Positions 55,901 through 58,315 of a stretch of DNA of 64,000 bases are shown here, piece after piece. Every line of letters begins with the position of its first letter. Positions within the stretch are counted from its first letter, which is position 1. Source of the DNA: Siphonodentalium dalli (Eukaryota; Mollusca; Scaphopoda; Gadilida; Siphonodentaliidae); contig CP136061.1 of assembly GCA_032622095.1 (NCBI GenBank), positions 6,398,734-6,462,733 on the forward strand, given 5' to 3'. The notes below the pieces were generated by a model. It saw only the letters and a list, made by a program, of their open reading frames with translations. It was not told the DNA's origin and made no database searches. The translations under genes were made by a program, and so were the position numbers.

Positions 55901-58315
55901 GGAGTGTCATATAAATGAACCCTTTTTATAATAAACACTATTTGAGTAGTTAGTTCCCTTAGGAAAAGTTCAGATAATAAGTTCAACAAATGTAAGTTGT
56001 TTGTTGAACTTATTATTTAAACATTTCCCACTAATCAATATGAATTATTCTGCAGTTGTATTATCATTTTGTCTGGCTGTCATCTGCTCATATGTCCTTA
56101 ACATCCCTCCAGATGAATAATAGTCCATTCCAATGTATATTTTTATAACTGAGTGGGATAATCAATTTAGGAGAGTGTTAATACATAATTTATTTATCTA
56201 TTACCATATCCACAGGATTGCATACCGTCCCTCATTGACCTGTCTGTCGCAGAGAAGTTGGACAAGCCCACTCATTTAGCATGCATGCAGGCATTGACGA
56301 ACTTGTCAGTTACTCCCGCACATCACGGACAGTACACGCGACTCATCCACAAGCTGTACGAGATGTTAGACAAGGAGAATGGCCATGTACGACTTCAGTC
56401 GCTGCGGATTCTTGTCAACCTGTCATGTAATAAAGATATGATACCACATCTCCTCGCAGCAAAGGTATGGGTTACAATATCAGACCTCGCTACATAGGTA
56501 ACGAGCCAAAACTTAAAGGGTTACTCTACACTTATGGGACCCTCTCATATTATACTCAACAGAATATGTTGAACTCAAGTCATTAATTAATTTTTGTCCC
56601 CCGACATTCTATCGGAGGACTATAGTAATGACTCCTGTCCATCTGTCTGTGTGTGTGTCGGGGCGTGCTTCCGTCCATCCAGAGCTTTGTCCGAGTCTGT
56701 ATTCTGTCATTTTCTGTTCAATTTTTTTTAAAACTTGTATCAACCAGCATGGGAACATGCGAACCTGCATTTTTGAATTCGGGAGGAGTTATTGCCCTTT
56801 TGCAACATAGAATTGTACATCCTGGGACGCATCTTTTGTCTGAGCCTGTATTCCGTTATTTTCCTGTCTTTTTGTTTAACCCTTTACCCAACAATCCGGC
56901 CAAAACCGGCCAAATAAAGCTTCAACAGCCTAAAATATCTTCGGTCTGTCTCAATAAAACCATACAAATATGGATATCATTGGAACCGCATCATTGACCA
57001 CATTGTGATGGTTATAGTTATACCCTGTGCCAATGCATTCTCTTATATATGCGAGTCGACCATAGGTCGCCTCGCATATATAAGAGAATGCATTGGCCTA
57101 AAAAAAATCTTTTTTTAACACTTTTTACCATTTTTTCTTACATTCTTTAACAATTTTATAATTTTTAATGTGTTAAGCCAATGCATTCTCTTATATATGC
57201 GAGGCGATCTATGGTCGACTCGCATATATAAGAGAATGCATTGGCACAGGGCCCTTCTGTTGGTTAAAGGGTTAAATTTGGCACAGATATCAATCAGTAT
57301 GAGAACCTGTGCACGATTTGAGTCGGAGTCATTTTGCCGCAGATATTGCCACTATTCGACATAGAAATGTTTTATGTTTTTACCCTTTCTCGACACATTG
57401 AATATGTGAAACATATTTAGTGAATATGCACTTTGTATCATATTGGTGTAACCAATTCCTCCTACAGTTTGTAGTACATGTATAGGGATCCTTCAAACTT
57501 TGCACAGTGTTTGGGTCCCAAACTAAAAATAGCCATTTGCATGACATGGAACAAATAAGAGCATTTCGTGTTAGTCTATTCCTGATATGGTAGAAATAAA
57601 GAGTGTTCGTTTCACTTCTGGCGAAAAATTGAAAATGGCTGTGACATTGGCAAGTGTTTTTCAGAGCATATGAAGCCGGTATATCAATATTTTGTATATT
57701 TATCGACTTTTGCTATTACGTTGACAAAATATGGAGGTTCGAATGAGCCATGTCTAAATTTCAAGAACCTTTAAAGCTGCCAGGTCCAATTTGACACTAA
57801 GAAAACTTCTCATCAATGATTATTTTAGTATAGAAAGGCTTAATTTGATAGCTTGATTTTTTTTTCACAGGTTGCAATGTGCATCATGACCTTGTGATAG
57901 CTTTTAATATATTTTAGAGGCTTCGATCTGCATTATTGATCTGCGAGGGAGAAACTTTATGTTTTATCATATCAGATCATCAATTTGTGGGTTATTTTTT
58001 TACTTTGTTTAACTTTTTTCACAGGCTCCGATCTGCATCATCGACCTTCTGCGAGAGGACACAGATGAAGCTCTCATACTGAGATGGACCGCCCTCGTAG
58101 CAAATATCCTCACAGCTGTTAAACGATACGATATTATGCTATCTGATCTTCCAACGAATGAGAAGGCGGCTTCACCAGAAACAATGTTTACAGCCTTATA
58201 TGGAATGGACAAAGTGAGCAGACTGAAATCTAAGGTGTTCCTTCTGTGTAAGCATACCAACGAAGATGTCGCTCGACAATCAACCACGATCTACAAAATA
58301 CTTAGTGGTGATTGA
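13794..58315 (+). CDS. ARMC10: ARMC10/ARMCX-like armadillo-repeat protein, complete, five coding exons
   Basis: Exons 13794-13887, 27923-28737, 52659-52826, 56216-56464 and 58025-58315 join with matching phases (A+GA at residue 32, the rest phase 0) into 538 codons plus TGA. Residues 10-29 are a hydrophobic segment (AAAVGTAVAFGLAVTAYLFL) flanked by Arg and by KKR, an N-terminal anchor as in ARMC10 and ARMCX3, which sit in the mitochondrial outer membrane. Residues about 33-260 are a Ser/Glu/Lys-rich linker without a fold I can name. Residues about 265-538 are Arm repeats: SINNLSMNEDN, ALTNLSVTPAHH, ILVNLSCNKDM. Human ARMC10 is about 343 residues, so the linker accounts for the greater length. 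The family's known roles are mitochondrial trafficking and dynamics in vertebrates; function here is inferred. All introns obey GT-AG. Introns 1 and 2 are about 14.0 and 23.9 kb and packed with transposons and satellites. Confidence 0.87.
13971..14952 (+). mobile_element. 5'-truncated non-LTR retrotransposon (LINE 1), RT 3' half
   Basis: An uninterrupted frame encodes the C-terminal part of a reverse transcriptase: DSGVPQGTVLGPLLFL, RLFADDCLLY (the YADD-type catalytic motif as FADD), HPYLGLTIS, then the thumb and tail ending FKSALKEKI. This fits Jockey/CR1-like LINEs. The endonuclease and RT N-terminus are missing. The intact frame suggests a fairly recent insertion. It starts abruptly at the inverted-repeat arm; about 100 bp of possible 3' UTR follows. 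I see no poly-A tail or clear target duplication. Confidence 0.88.
15370..15531. repeat. Long hairpin, ~80-bp arms, inside the MULE
   Basis: Arms 15370-15448 and 15452-15531 are nearly perfect reverse complements (TAAGGATTAACTGTCATGTG ... CACATGACAGTTAATCCTTA) around a loop of about 3 bases (GAA). It may be a small foldback insertion. Confidence 0.9.
16000..16275 (-). pseudogene. Probable second transposase exon (start of FLYWCH-like region)
   Basis: The reverse-strand frame reads through TTITTSTSTPTLPALPPPSL, then SLALNISFDLPDRNSETW and ends FEEECVERSRGQLTVENSFG. A Ser/Thr/Pro-rich linker followed by a F-x-x-V-E-x-(S/T)-x-RG-x-L-x-x-x-x-x-G pattern resembles the start of FLYWCH fingers in MULE-type proteins. 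I cannot define its splice sites. Confidence 0.4.
16366..17713 (-). pseudogene. PHD-like zinc-finger exon of a MULE transposase, split by an hAT insertion
   Basis: The reverse-strand frame from 17713 carries CVKC, CDDC, WHHRLC and IEYKQAMK. At 17552 it runs into the hAT-type element; on the far side (from about 16418 down) the frame resumes with GDIEIDFSCYTCMCKSR and then a donor AGCAG|GTAAGA near 16366. The last Cys pair (CYTC) completes a Cys/His cluster like the PHD-like finger of MULE/FLYWCH proteins. Without the insertion the exon would be about 220 bp. Confidence 0.7.
16411..17552. mobile_element. hAT-type non-autonomous DNA transposon nested in the MULE
   Basis: The element spans 16419-17544 (1126 bp). 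CTTTCATC is duplicated at 16411-16418 and 17545-17552 (8 bp, as for hAT). Ends TAGGGATCTACGAATCGG and, reversed, TAGGGACCTGCGAATATTC; both ends carry ATCGAATCGAAT/GATATCGACATC subterminal motifs. No transposase frame is visible. Confidence 0.88.
18340..21235 (+). mobile_element. Degenerate full-length-like LINE (LINE 2)
   Basis: Plus-strand fragments in order show a LINE ORF: endonuclease (HFNIRSLFKN near 18600, IGITETWLTDESPVD near 18680-18720, DHLPIYLVL near 19290), then RT (TLSNYRPVSVLLVFSKILAK near 20210-20273, VPQESILGPLLFL near 20610, LILFADDTNAF near 20696). Frameshifts and stops occur throughout, so it is dead. It seems a different lineage from LINE 1. It runs into a TGTCTGTCTG microsatellite at about 21234-21268. 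Confidence 0.85.
18792..18895. mobile_element. 82-bp hairpin MITE in LINE 2 with 11-bp target duplication
   Basis: The element 18803-18884 is an almost complete palindrome: AGATCATGTCATGAATCTCT ... CATGATCT, with arms meeting at CCGTACGTCTATGG. AATGAAAACCT is repeated at 18792-18802 and 18885-18895. The long duplication fits a MULE-type integrase. The empty site lies in the LINE endonuclease region. Confidence 0.85.
21236..21950. repeat. ~130-bp GC-richer tandem repeat, ~4 copies
   Basis: Units contain GGGTCGCCGAGCCCGTGCGA, GCTTCGCGCATGCGCAGAC, GATCTCGGAAACGGGTGGAG and CTATCGACTTGAAATTTGGT followed by GAATGTATCTTGCCCCGGATAC. One copy is interrupted by a MITE (21568-21690). A leading CGACCGATCGGGACGAAACTTGGTAC-type segment (21287-21312) resembles the consensus start of such dispersed repeats. 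Confidence 0.85.
21568..21690 (+). mobile_element. MITE family F (123 bp, CAGCC...GGCTG)
   Basis: It starts CAGCCTTCATAATTGGCTAC and ends TCTGAATTAAGAGGGCTG; flanks read GTGAATG on both sides, giving a 6-7 bp duplication. The reverse-complement copy at 28764-28886 is the same length. It sits in a tandem-repeat unit whose interruption-free versions are adjacent. Confidence 0.85.
21987..22194 (+). mobile_element. SINE body without tRNA head
   Basis: It shares TTAAATTTGCTTCTAAAA, CATGTTCAAAGAGCAATGCT, GGCATAAAATATAACATTGC and CAGCGGCCATTTGA with the SINE at 23922-24249, but lacks the tRNA-like 5' part, as expected of a 5'-truncated retrocopy. Confidence 0.75.
22195..23764. repeat. Second composite repeat with ~8 internal ~160-bp units (interrupted)
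   Basis: Same boundaries as 2778-4108: TTTTTAGCTCAACTTACTTT at the left and AGTTGAGCTACAGTGTCATT at the right (23732-23764, and again 23888-23921 as a small duplication). Units hold CGGGCTACAGGTCGTACC, GACATGTAGATGGGAACGAG and ACATGGCCGCCAGCAGCCAT. A mariner-type MITE (23517-23730) is inserted just before the right boundary. Confidence 0.88.
23517..23730. mobile_element. Palindromic MITE family C (Tc1/mariner type), full copy
   Basis: TA flanks at 23515-23516 and 23731-23732. Ends CAGTAATGCCCTAATTAATC and its reverse complement; the arms stay complementary through GGGTAACTTTTCAGGATTTA and ATGGCTTGTTGCCATTCATC to the centre near AGCTCTCGGGGAGCTT. TA duplication and CAGT ends fit Tc1/mariner MITEs. 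Confidence 0.92.
23765..23921. repeat. Duplicated flank segment
   Basis: CCTTTCCTATTCCTCCATTT and ACTGTCAACCATTAAATTAT occur both here (23838) and at 23466, and the GTTGAGCTACAGTGTCATTG boundary is repeated. The copy here lacks family C, so it is an empty-site duplicate: TACCTACAG... with the MITE versus CTACCTGAGTTGAGC without. Confidence 0.7.
23922..24249 (+). mobile_element. tRNA-derived SINE, complete copy
   Basis: The 5' part is tRNA-like: GGGGTTG at the start can pair with CAATCCC, an A-box-like TGGCCGTGTGG, and a perfect B box GGTTCGAATCC. A long stretch between the anticodon region and the B box suggests a class II (Ser/Leu-like) ancestor, but the stems are not canonical, so I do not call a functional tRNA. 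The unrelated body (GCATGTTCAAAGAGCAATGC ... ACAGCGGCCATTTGAG) follows. A second head starts immediately at 24250. Confidence 0.8.
24250..24385 (+). mobile_element. tRNA-derived SINE, 3'-truncated second copy
   Basis: GGGGTTACTCCGGTGGCCGT, B box GGTTCGAATCC and CCCACCCAATCCC repeat the head of the preceding SINE almost exactly; the body stops after about 40 bp (ATTTAATTTGCTT). The two copies are in tandem. Confidence 0.8.
24386..25076. other. ARMC10-like intron 1, no feature seen
   Basis: Only a short TATCTATCTGTCTATC microsatellite near 24788-24815 is visible. Confidence 0.55.
25077..25290. mobile_element. MITE family E, degenerate copy
   Basis: It starts TTAACCGTTTTTATACTAAATGG, shares CAGTTAGAAAAGTATACATTGGAATGG-type sequence (25111-25138) and GATTTGGAGGGGTG with other copies, and ends in GAATGTTCAGAATGATAAG triplicates (25220-25277). 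Confidence 0.7.
25474..25627. mobile_element. Palindromic MITE family C, short copy
   Basis: CAGTAATGCTCTAAATAATC ... ATTATTTAGAGCATTACTG between TA flanks; the centre (ATGGCTTGTTGCCATTCATC then AAAAATTACCC) has lost part of one arm. Confidence 0.9.
25915..26290. mobile_element. MITE family D composite copy
   Basis: AAATTCACCCTCTGGGGACC-type ends occur at about 25955-25985 and 26205-26285, with the internal AGGCCTCATCTTCTCTGGAA and CCCCAAATTGGCAGA.GACACAT segments between. The 3' part is the usual palindrome TGATAGCGTCACTAAATTCA ... CATTTG... region. Confidence 0.8.
26291..26723. other. ARMC10-like intron 1, no feature seen
   Basis: A small tandem of GTAATCCT/GTTATCTCA at about 26460-26515; otherwise nothing recognised. 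Confidence 0.55.
26724..27896. repeat. Minisatellite, ~49-59-bp unit, ~23 copies, directly before exon 2
   Basis: Unit: CTTATTATCAAACTAATCAT, CA(A)TGAGAATTTAGTATAG, AAAGGGTTAAT. Copies differ mainly by an ATGATAAT/ATGAGAAT swap and small deletions. Its reverse complement (AACCCTTTCTATACTAAATT, CTCATTGATGATTAG) is the family E MITE terminus also amplified at 50-968. The last copy ends about 26 bp before the exon 2 acceptor. Confidence 0.95.
27923..28737 (+). CDS. ARMC10: ARMC10-like coding exon 2 (linker and first Arm helices)
   Basis: Acceptor CTTATTTTCCAG|GA, donor AATCAG|GTTTGT. It encodes residues 32-303: a Ser/Lys/Glu-rich linker (RTESEETSSTLRRENSLKVK ... RSLRSLSPVKSPKVYNAEQI) and the first Arm helices (LSQLESNDNKLLVSVLNIIG, RCSAFSQNQ). 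The polypyrimidine tract is the only unique sequence between the minisatellite and the exon. Confidence 0.87.
28764..28886 (-). mobile_element. MITE family F copy, 27 bp after exon 2
   Basis: Reverse-complement counterpart of 21568-21690, the same 123-bp length; TGTATA flanks both ends (28758-28763 and 28887-28892), a 6-bp target duplication. Confidence 0.88.
28985..29640. repeat. Dispersed ~400-bp repeat with an inserted MITE D fragment
   Basis: GAAGAACCCACCCATCA, AGTGATCAGATATCGATTTT, GAAGATGGATAACTCTAAAA and GTTGTTGGAATCTGATGAT recur, diverged, at 34490-34915. A family D fragment (29104-29230: TTTGCACAGCGGGCTAGCAT, AAATTCACCCACTGGGGACC) interrupts this copy. Confidence 0.75.
29641..30229. 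other. ARMC10-like intron 2, no feature seen
   Basis: No gene or repeat recognised. Confidence 0.5.
30230..30386. mobile_element. Foldback element, ~75-bp arms
   Basis: GTGGATATGGGTTATATCTC and GTGATGACAAAACATTGAAT in the left arm are mirrored by ATTCAAATGTTTTGTCATCA and TTTAACCCATATCCAC in the right; the centre is CCACGAGTGG...CCACGAGTGG around GCTTTAGC. Confidence 0.88.
30540..30687. mobile_element. Foldback element, ~65-bp arms
   Basis: GAGAATTACGTTAAATAATT and GGCGAGAGAC mirrored by GTCTCTCGCC and GAATTATTTAACGTAATTCT; loop around GTGCGCTAATGCGCAA. Confidence 0.88.
30803..30932. mobile_element. MITE family C with deleted right arm
   Basis: Left arm CAGTAATGCCCTAAATAATC through GAAAGCTCTCAGTGAG; the right arm is reduced to AGCAACAAGCCATATT and a terminal ACTG|TA. 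Confidence 0.85.
31000..31460. mobile_element. MITE family D, long copy (two palindromic ends)
   Basis: Two palindromic ends (31014-31115 and 31337-31446; AATGAGGTCCCCAGAGGGTG ... GGGGACCTCATTCTGC) enclose the internal segment AGGCCTCATCTTCTCTTGAA ... GAACTTCAATCTGAGTCTAT. This is the fullest family D organisation seen. Confidence 0.82.
31505..31652. mobile_element. Palindromic MITE family B, TTAA at both ends
   Basis: TTAACCCTTTCAGTGCCAAG at 31505 and its reverse complement ending GGGTTAA at 31652; part of the left arm is deleted (31545-31552). Confidence 0.9.
31653..32643. other. ARMC10-like intron 2: poly-G tract and a ~70-bp direct repeat
   Basis: A run of about 16 G lies at 31698-31713 and a C run at 32597-32607. 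GTGGCAGTTAGGCTAAGTGA with AATAAAATTATT occurs twice (31880 and 31944). A 72-codon frame at 32219 has no supporting motif. Confidence 0.6.
32644..32743. mobile_element. MITE family F relative, 100 bp
   Basis: CAGCCCTCCAAATTAGGAAA ... TGGCCAATTTCGAGGACTG, flanked by CTAAAT on both sides (32638-32643 and 32744-32749). It shares ends and the 6-bp duplication with the two other copies, with a diverged centre. Confidence 0.8.
33085..33240. repeat. 30-bp tandem repeat, 5 copies, at a MITE terminus
   Basis: CCCTTCAATGACTGGAGTTA then CCTCCCTTATTAA, five times. The unit contains the TTAACCCTTCCATGACTGGAG terminus of the MITE that follows (33241-33440), so this is another array grown from a MITE end. 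Confidence 0.9.
33241..33440. mobile_element. MITE family A variant (CATGACTGGAG terminus)
   Basis: GTGAAAACCCTGTGACAATG, CATTCTCTTATAT and two degenerate palindromes around GCCTAGCAATATTTACCTTG; resembles 40327-40600 and 53311-53575. Confidence 0.8.
33538..33719. mobile_element. Palindromic MITE family C copy
   Basis: TA-flanked, CAGTAATGCCATAATTAATC ... GATTAATTAGGGCATTACTG; part of the right arm near the centre is missing. Confidence 0.9.
33722..34489. other. ARMC10-like intron 2: poly-C and poly-G tracts, no gene
   Basis: A C run at about 34072-34090 and a G-rich run at 34361-34377. Nothing else recognised. Confidence 0.6.
34490..34915. repeat. Dispersed ~400-bp repeat, second copy
   Basis: Matches 28985-29640: AGAGTGATCAGATATAAATT, GATGAAGATGGATAACTCTA, GAAGAAATGTTGTTGTTG. 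Confidence 0.75.
35056..35453. mobile_element. MITE family A, full copy
   Basis: AACCCTTTACCCAACAAACC, AAAGCTTCGACAGCCTAAAA, ATCTTCGGTCTGTCTCAATA, two palindromes (about 35209-35273 and 35356-35424), and the end GTTGGGTAAAGGGTTAA. The left end of a family C copy (35011-35040) lies just upstream. Confidence 0.9.
35505..36028. mobile_element. MITE family C copy interrupted by other sequence including MITE D
   Basis: Left arm AATCGACTCCTTAACCACAG ... GAAAGCTCTCCCTGAG (35505-35625) and right arm GAGAGCTTTCCAATGAATGG ... GGGCATTACTG (35926-36026). Between them lie a ~55-bp tandem pair (ATGTTAG.TAGAATAAAATAT, 35693 and 35747) and a family D palindrome (35853-35916). Confidence 0.82.
36029..36280. 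other. ARMC10-like intron 2, no feature seen
   Basis: No gene or clear repeat. Confidence 0.5.
36281..36720. mobile_element. MITE family E, two degenerate copies
   Basis: CCAGTTATAACAGTATACAT / CTCAGTTATAAAAGTCTTCT and GAATGGT.TATTATTCATTT occur twice (about 36315 and 36565), each after an AACCCT start. Confidence 0.7.
36721..37620. repeat. Third, diverged composite repeat
   Basis: AAGTTTGAGCTATTGGCAAT at the left, then diverged units with CAATTTCCTTTAGCACA, GAAAAACATGGCCACC and TTTTACTCTTTGCATGA; related to 2778-4108 and 22195-23764. Confidence 0.7.
37621..38540. mobile_element. MITE family D long copy with an internal 54-bp tandem expansion
   Basis: Family D ends at 37858-37935 and 38425-38530 (AATGAGGTCCCCAGAGGGTG ... 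GGGGACCTCATTCTGC). The internal part carries a 54-bp tandem array at 38118-38385. Confidence 0.8.
38118..38385. repeat. 54-bp tandem repeat, 5 copies
   Basis: Unit ACCAATCCATTCCCGCTCTC, TAATGCTTCTTATTTTATAG, GTAACCATTATATA. The first four copies are nearly identical; the fifth has CCCATCTCTAGTG. Because 54 is a multiple of 3, repeats read as open frames on both strands; I do not take these as genes. Confidence 0.95.
38541..39129. other. ARMC10-like intron 2, no feature seen
   Basis: No gene or clear repeat recognised. Confidence 0.5.
39130..39340. mobile_element. Palindromic MITE family C, near-complete copy
   Basis: CAGTAATGCTATAAGTAATC ... GATTATTTAGAGCATTACTG, with the full centre GAAAGCTCTCGGCGAGCTTTC. 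Confidence 0.93.
39430..39640. mobile_element. MITE family D fragment
   Basis: ATTTTCAGAATGAGGTCCCG at 39440 and TAAGCAGAATGAGGTCCCCA at 39570 with the internal AACTTTCCAGAGAAGATGAG segment in inverted order. Confidence 0.75.
39989..40138. mobile_element. MITE family D, near-perfect 150-bp palindrome
   Basis: CAAGCCTTGAAATAGTGTGT ... ACACACTATTTCAAGGCTTG, with AATGAGGTCCCCAGAGGGTG and its complement inside and TGCTAGCCTGCTATGCGGGG at the centre. Arms of about 65 bp differ at only a few positions. Confidence 0.93.
40150..40250. mobile_element. MITE family E fragment
   Basis: ACTCAGTTATAAAAGTATAT and TGGAATGGTCTATTATTCAT as in other family E copies. Confidence 0.65.
40327..40610. mobile_element. 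MITE family A variant (CATGACTGGAG terminus), fullest copy
   Basis: TTAACCCTTCCATGACTGGA, GTGTGAAAACCCTGTGCCAA, then two diverged palindromes separated by GCCTAACAATATTTACCTTG. Confidence 0.85.
40611..41330. repeat. ~100-bp degenerate tandem repeat, ~7 copies
   Basis: Units share GGAGCC.CACAC.GACCCAAG, CAGAC.ACAGTCATCAGTG and GTCTGGG.CTCCATAAAG. Relatives are at 53915-54262, 55815-55915, 61418-61500, 62640-62740 and 1040-1170, singly or in short tandems. Confidence 0.88.
41426..50440. repeat. 90-bp minisatellite, ~100 copies, in ARMC10-like intron 2
   Basis: The unit is GATCAGGTGGGTGCTAGTGG, CTAGTATGACAGGACATTCT, GCTGGTGTAGCACAGGGTCT, CACACAGGTGTGATTAATAG, TGATTTGTAC. Copies differ at a handful of positions: TAGCAC/TAACTC/TAACAC, GGTG/GATG, CACAC/CACCC, TTAATAG/TTTATAG/TTTATTG and GATTTG/GATGTG. 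One copy lacks 2 bp at about 44277; otherwise the period is exact. Landmark variants show a segmental duplication of about 2.6 kb inside the array. Minus-strand frames of 30 residues per unit stay open in the TAGCAC and TAACAC variants but hit TGA in TAACTC copies, so I regard them as incidental. Confidence 0.98.
50441..50524. repeat. Decayed edge of the 90-bp array
   Basis: GGGTGCTAGTGTTGCAGGAC is a deleted half-unit; afterwards similarity fades. Confidence 0.6.
50525..50761. mobile_element. MITE family E, full-length reference copy
   Basis: Starts TTAACCCTTTATTTACTAAA and ends ACTACTCGTCAAAGAGTATT, TAGTATCGAAAGGGATAA; internal CAGTTATAAAAGTGTTCATT and ATGAACTTATTATCTGAACA. CCCTTT ends plus TTAA suggest a piggyBac-like origin. 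Its right end is the ancestor of the minisatellite units at 50-968 and 26724-27896. Confidence 0.8.
50762..52317. other. ARMC10-like intron 2, no gene; poly-C tract at 50967-50985
   Basis: Mostly unique-looking sequence. I checked for coding exons and saw none with splice context. Confidence 0.55.
52318..52500. mobile_element. Palindromic MITE family C copy
   Basis: TA-flanked CAGTAACGCCCTAAGTAATC ... GATTACTTAGGGCGTTACTG. Both ends carry the same ACGCCC variant, a compensatory pair. Confidence 0.93.
52581..52621. mobile_element. MITE family E terminus, 38 bp before exon 3
   Basis: ACTACTCGTCAATGAGTATT then TAGTAAAGAATTTAGGTTTAA matches the family E right end. Confidence 0.75.
52659..52826 (+). 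CDS. ARMC10: ARMC10-like coding exon 3 (Arm repeats)
   Basis: Acceptor TTATTAATTTCAG|AAT, donor CTCAAG|GTACAA, 56 codons, phase 0 on both sides (residues 304-359). NLFHENGCLSRLNKLLKYHA and ISSTATSINNLSMNEDNHKV are the helix pattern of ARMC10/ARMCX Arm repeats. Confidence 0.88.
52913..53311. mobile_element. MITE family A, full copy with TTAA at both ends
   Basis: TTAACCGTTTACCCAACAAA ... GTTGGGTAAAGGGTTAA, two palindromes and the T-rich spacer in the standard order. Confidence 0.92.
53312..53575. mobile_element. MITE family A variant (GACGGGAGCTGCGCTGG terminus), adjacent to the previous
   Basis: CATTTCATGACGGGAGCTGC, diverged palindromes, ACAAGGTCAAGGTAAATATT between them, and GATGAAAAGGTTAA at the end. 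The two MITEs share a TTAA. Confidence 0.8.
53915..54262. repeat. ~110-bp tandem repeat, 3 copies
   Basis: ACACCTCTATGGAGCCCCAG, GACTGTCGTCTGC and GGAGTGTTATATAA repeated three times; reverse relatives of the 40.6-41.3 kb units. Confidence 0.88.
54476..54909. mobile_element. MITE family A, full copy with TTAA at both ends
   Basis: TTAACCCTTTACCCAACA ... GAGTAAAGGGTTAA; the spacer carries an extra duplication (CAATTTTTATAATATTTTTC). Confidence 0.92.
54910..55429. other. Intron 3 stretch with a 38-bp direct repeat
   Basis: CGTTATCGGTTCGTGGTTTG with ATCTGAAGGTCCCTAT occurs twice in tandem (54950 and 54987). The segment CACAAGAAGAAACCCACTTT at 55124 also follows the family A copy at 35458. Confidence 0.65.
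55430..55572. repeat. Dispersed ~145-bp repeat, second copy
   Basis: Matches 9237-9386 (see there). Confidence 0.75.
55696..55786 (+). pseudogene. Decayed partial copy of ARMC10-like exon 4
   Basis: CATATCCACATGATTGCAA, GCATACCGTCACTCATTTAG, CATGCATGCATGATGAACCT and GTCAGTCACCCACGCACAT follow, in order, the acceptor region and first half of exon 4 (56205-56325), with an internal deletion of about 40 bp and a lost AG. It lies about 520 bp upstream of the true exon. Confidence 0.85.
55805..56165. mobile_element. Single ~100-bp repeat unit, then MITE family E copy
   Basis: ACACCTCTATGGAGCCCCAG (55819) belongs to the 53.9-kb repeat. From 55917 a family E copy reads AACCCTTTTTATAATAAACA, GTTCAGATAATAAGTTCAAC, TTGAACTTATTATTTAAACA, and its other half TAATAGTCCATTCCAATGTA, TTTTTATAACTGAGTGGG. 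Confidence 0.75.
56216..56464 (+). CDS. ARMC10: ARMC10-like coding exon 4 (Arm repeats)
   Basis: Acceptor CATATCCACAG|GAT, donor GCAAAG|GTATGG, 83 codons, phase 0 (residues 360-442). CMQALTNLSVTPAHHGQYTR and LQSLRILVNLSCNKDMIPHL are two consecutive Arm-repeat cores. Confidence 0.9.
56590..57370. repeat. Dispersed repeat interrupted by a TTAA MITE
   Basis: Two halves of a ~100-bp-period repeat (GCATGGGAACATGCGAACCT, GGGAGGAGTTATTGCCCTTT; AGTATGAGAACCTGTGCACG) lie on either side of the family A copy at 56876-57275. Confidence 0.7.
56876..57275. mobile_element. MITE family A, full copy, 400 bp, TTAA target duplication
   Basis: TTAACCCTTTACCCAACAAT ... GTTGGTTAAAGGGTTAA with TTAA at 56876-56879 and 57272-57275. 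Removing it leaves a continuous dispersed-repeat unit, which shows that TTAA is the target site. Confidence 0.93.
57371..57803. other. ARMC10-like intron 4, no feature seen
   Basis: No gene or clear repeat recognised. Confidence 0.5.
57804..57843. mobile_element. MITE family E terminus before exon 5
   Basis: ACTTCTCATCAATGATTATT then TTAGTATAGAAAGGCTTAA matches the family E right end. Confidence 0.8.
57859..57960 (+). pseudogene. Two decayed tandem copies of the start of ARMC10-like exon 5
   Basis: Copy A (57859-57895): TTTTTTTCACAG then GTTGCAATGTGCATCATGAC. Copy B (57911-57955): ATTTTAGAG then GCTTCGATCTGCATTATTGA and TCTGCGAGGGAGA. Both mirror the true junction TTTTTTCACAG|GCTCCGATCTGCATCATCGA. 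Copy B keeps the frame for ASICIIDLRGRN against APICIIDLLRED and stays open to a TAA at 58010. Confidence 0.8.
58025..58315 (+). CDS. ARMC10: ARMC10-like coding exon 5 (C-terminus, stop)
   Basis: Acceptor TTTTTTCACAG|GCT; 96 codons then TGA at 58313-58315 (residues 443-538). It begins APICIIDLLREDTDEALILR and ends QSTTIYKILSGD, the terminal Arm helices. The longer reading frame starting at 58266 in another phase is a shadow. Confidence 0.9.
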   Translation, partial: APICIIDLLREDTDEALILRWTALVANILTAVKRYDIMLSDLPTNEKAASPETMFTALYGMDKVSRLKSKVFLLCKHTNEDVARQSTTIYKILSGD

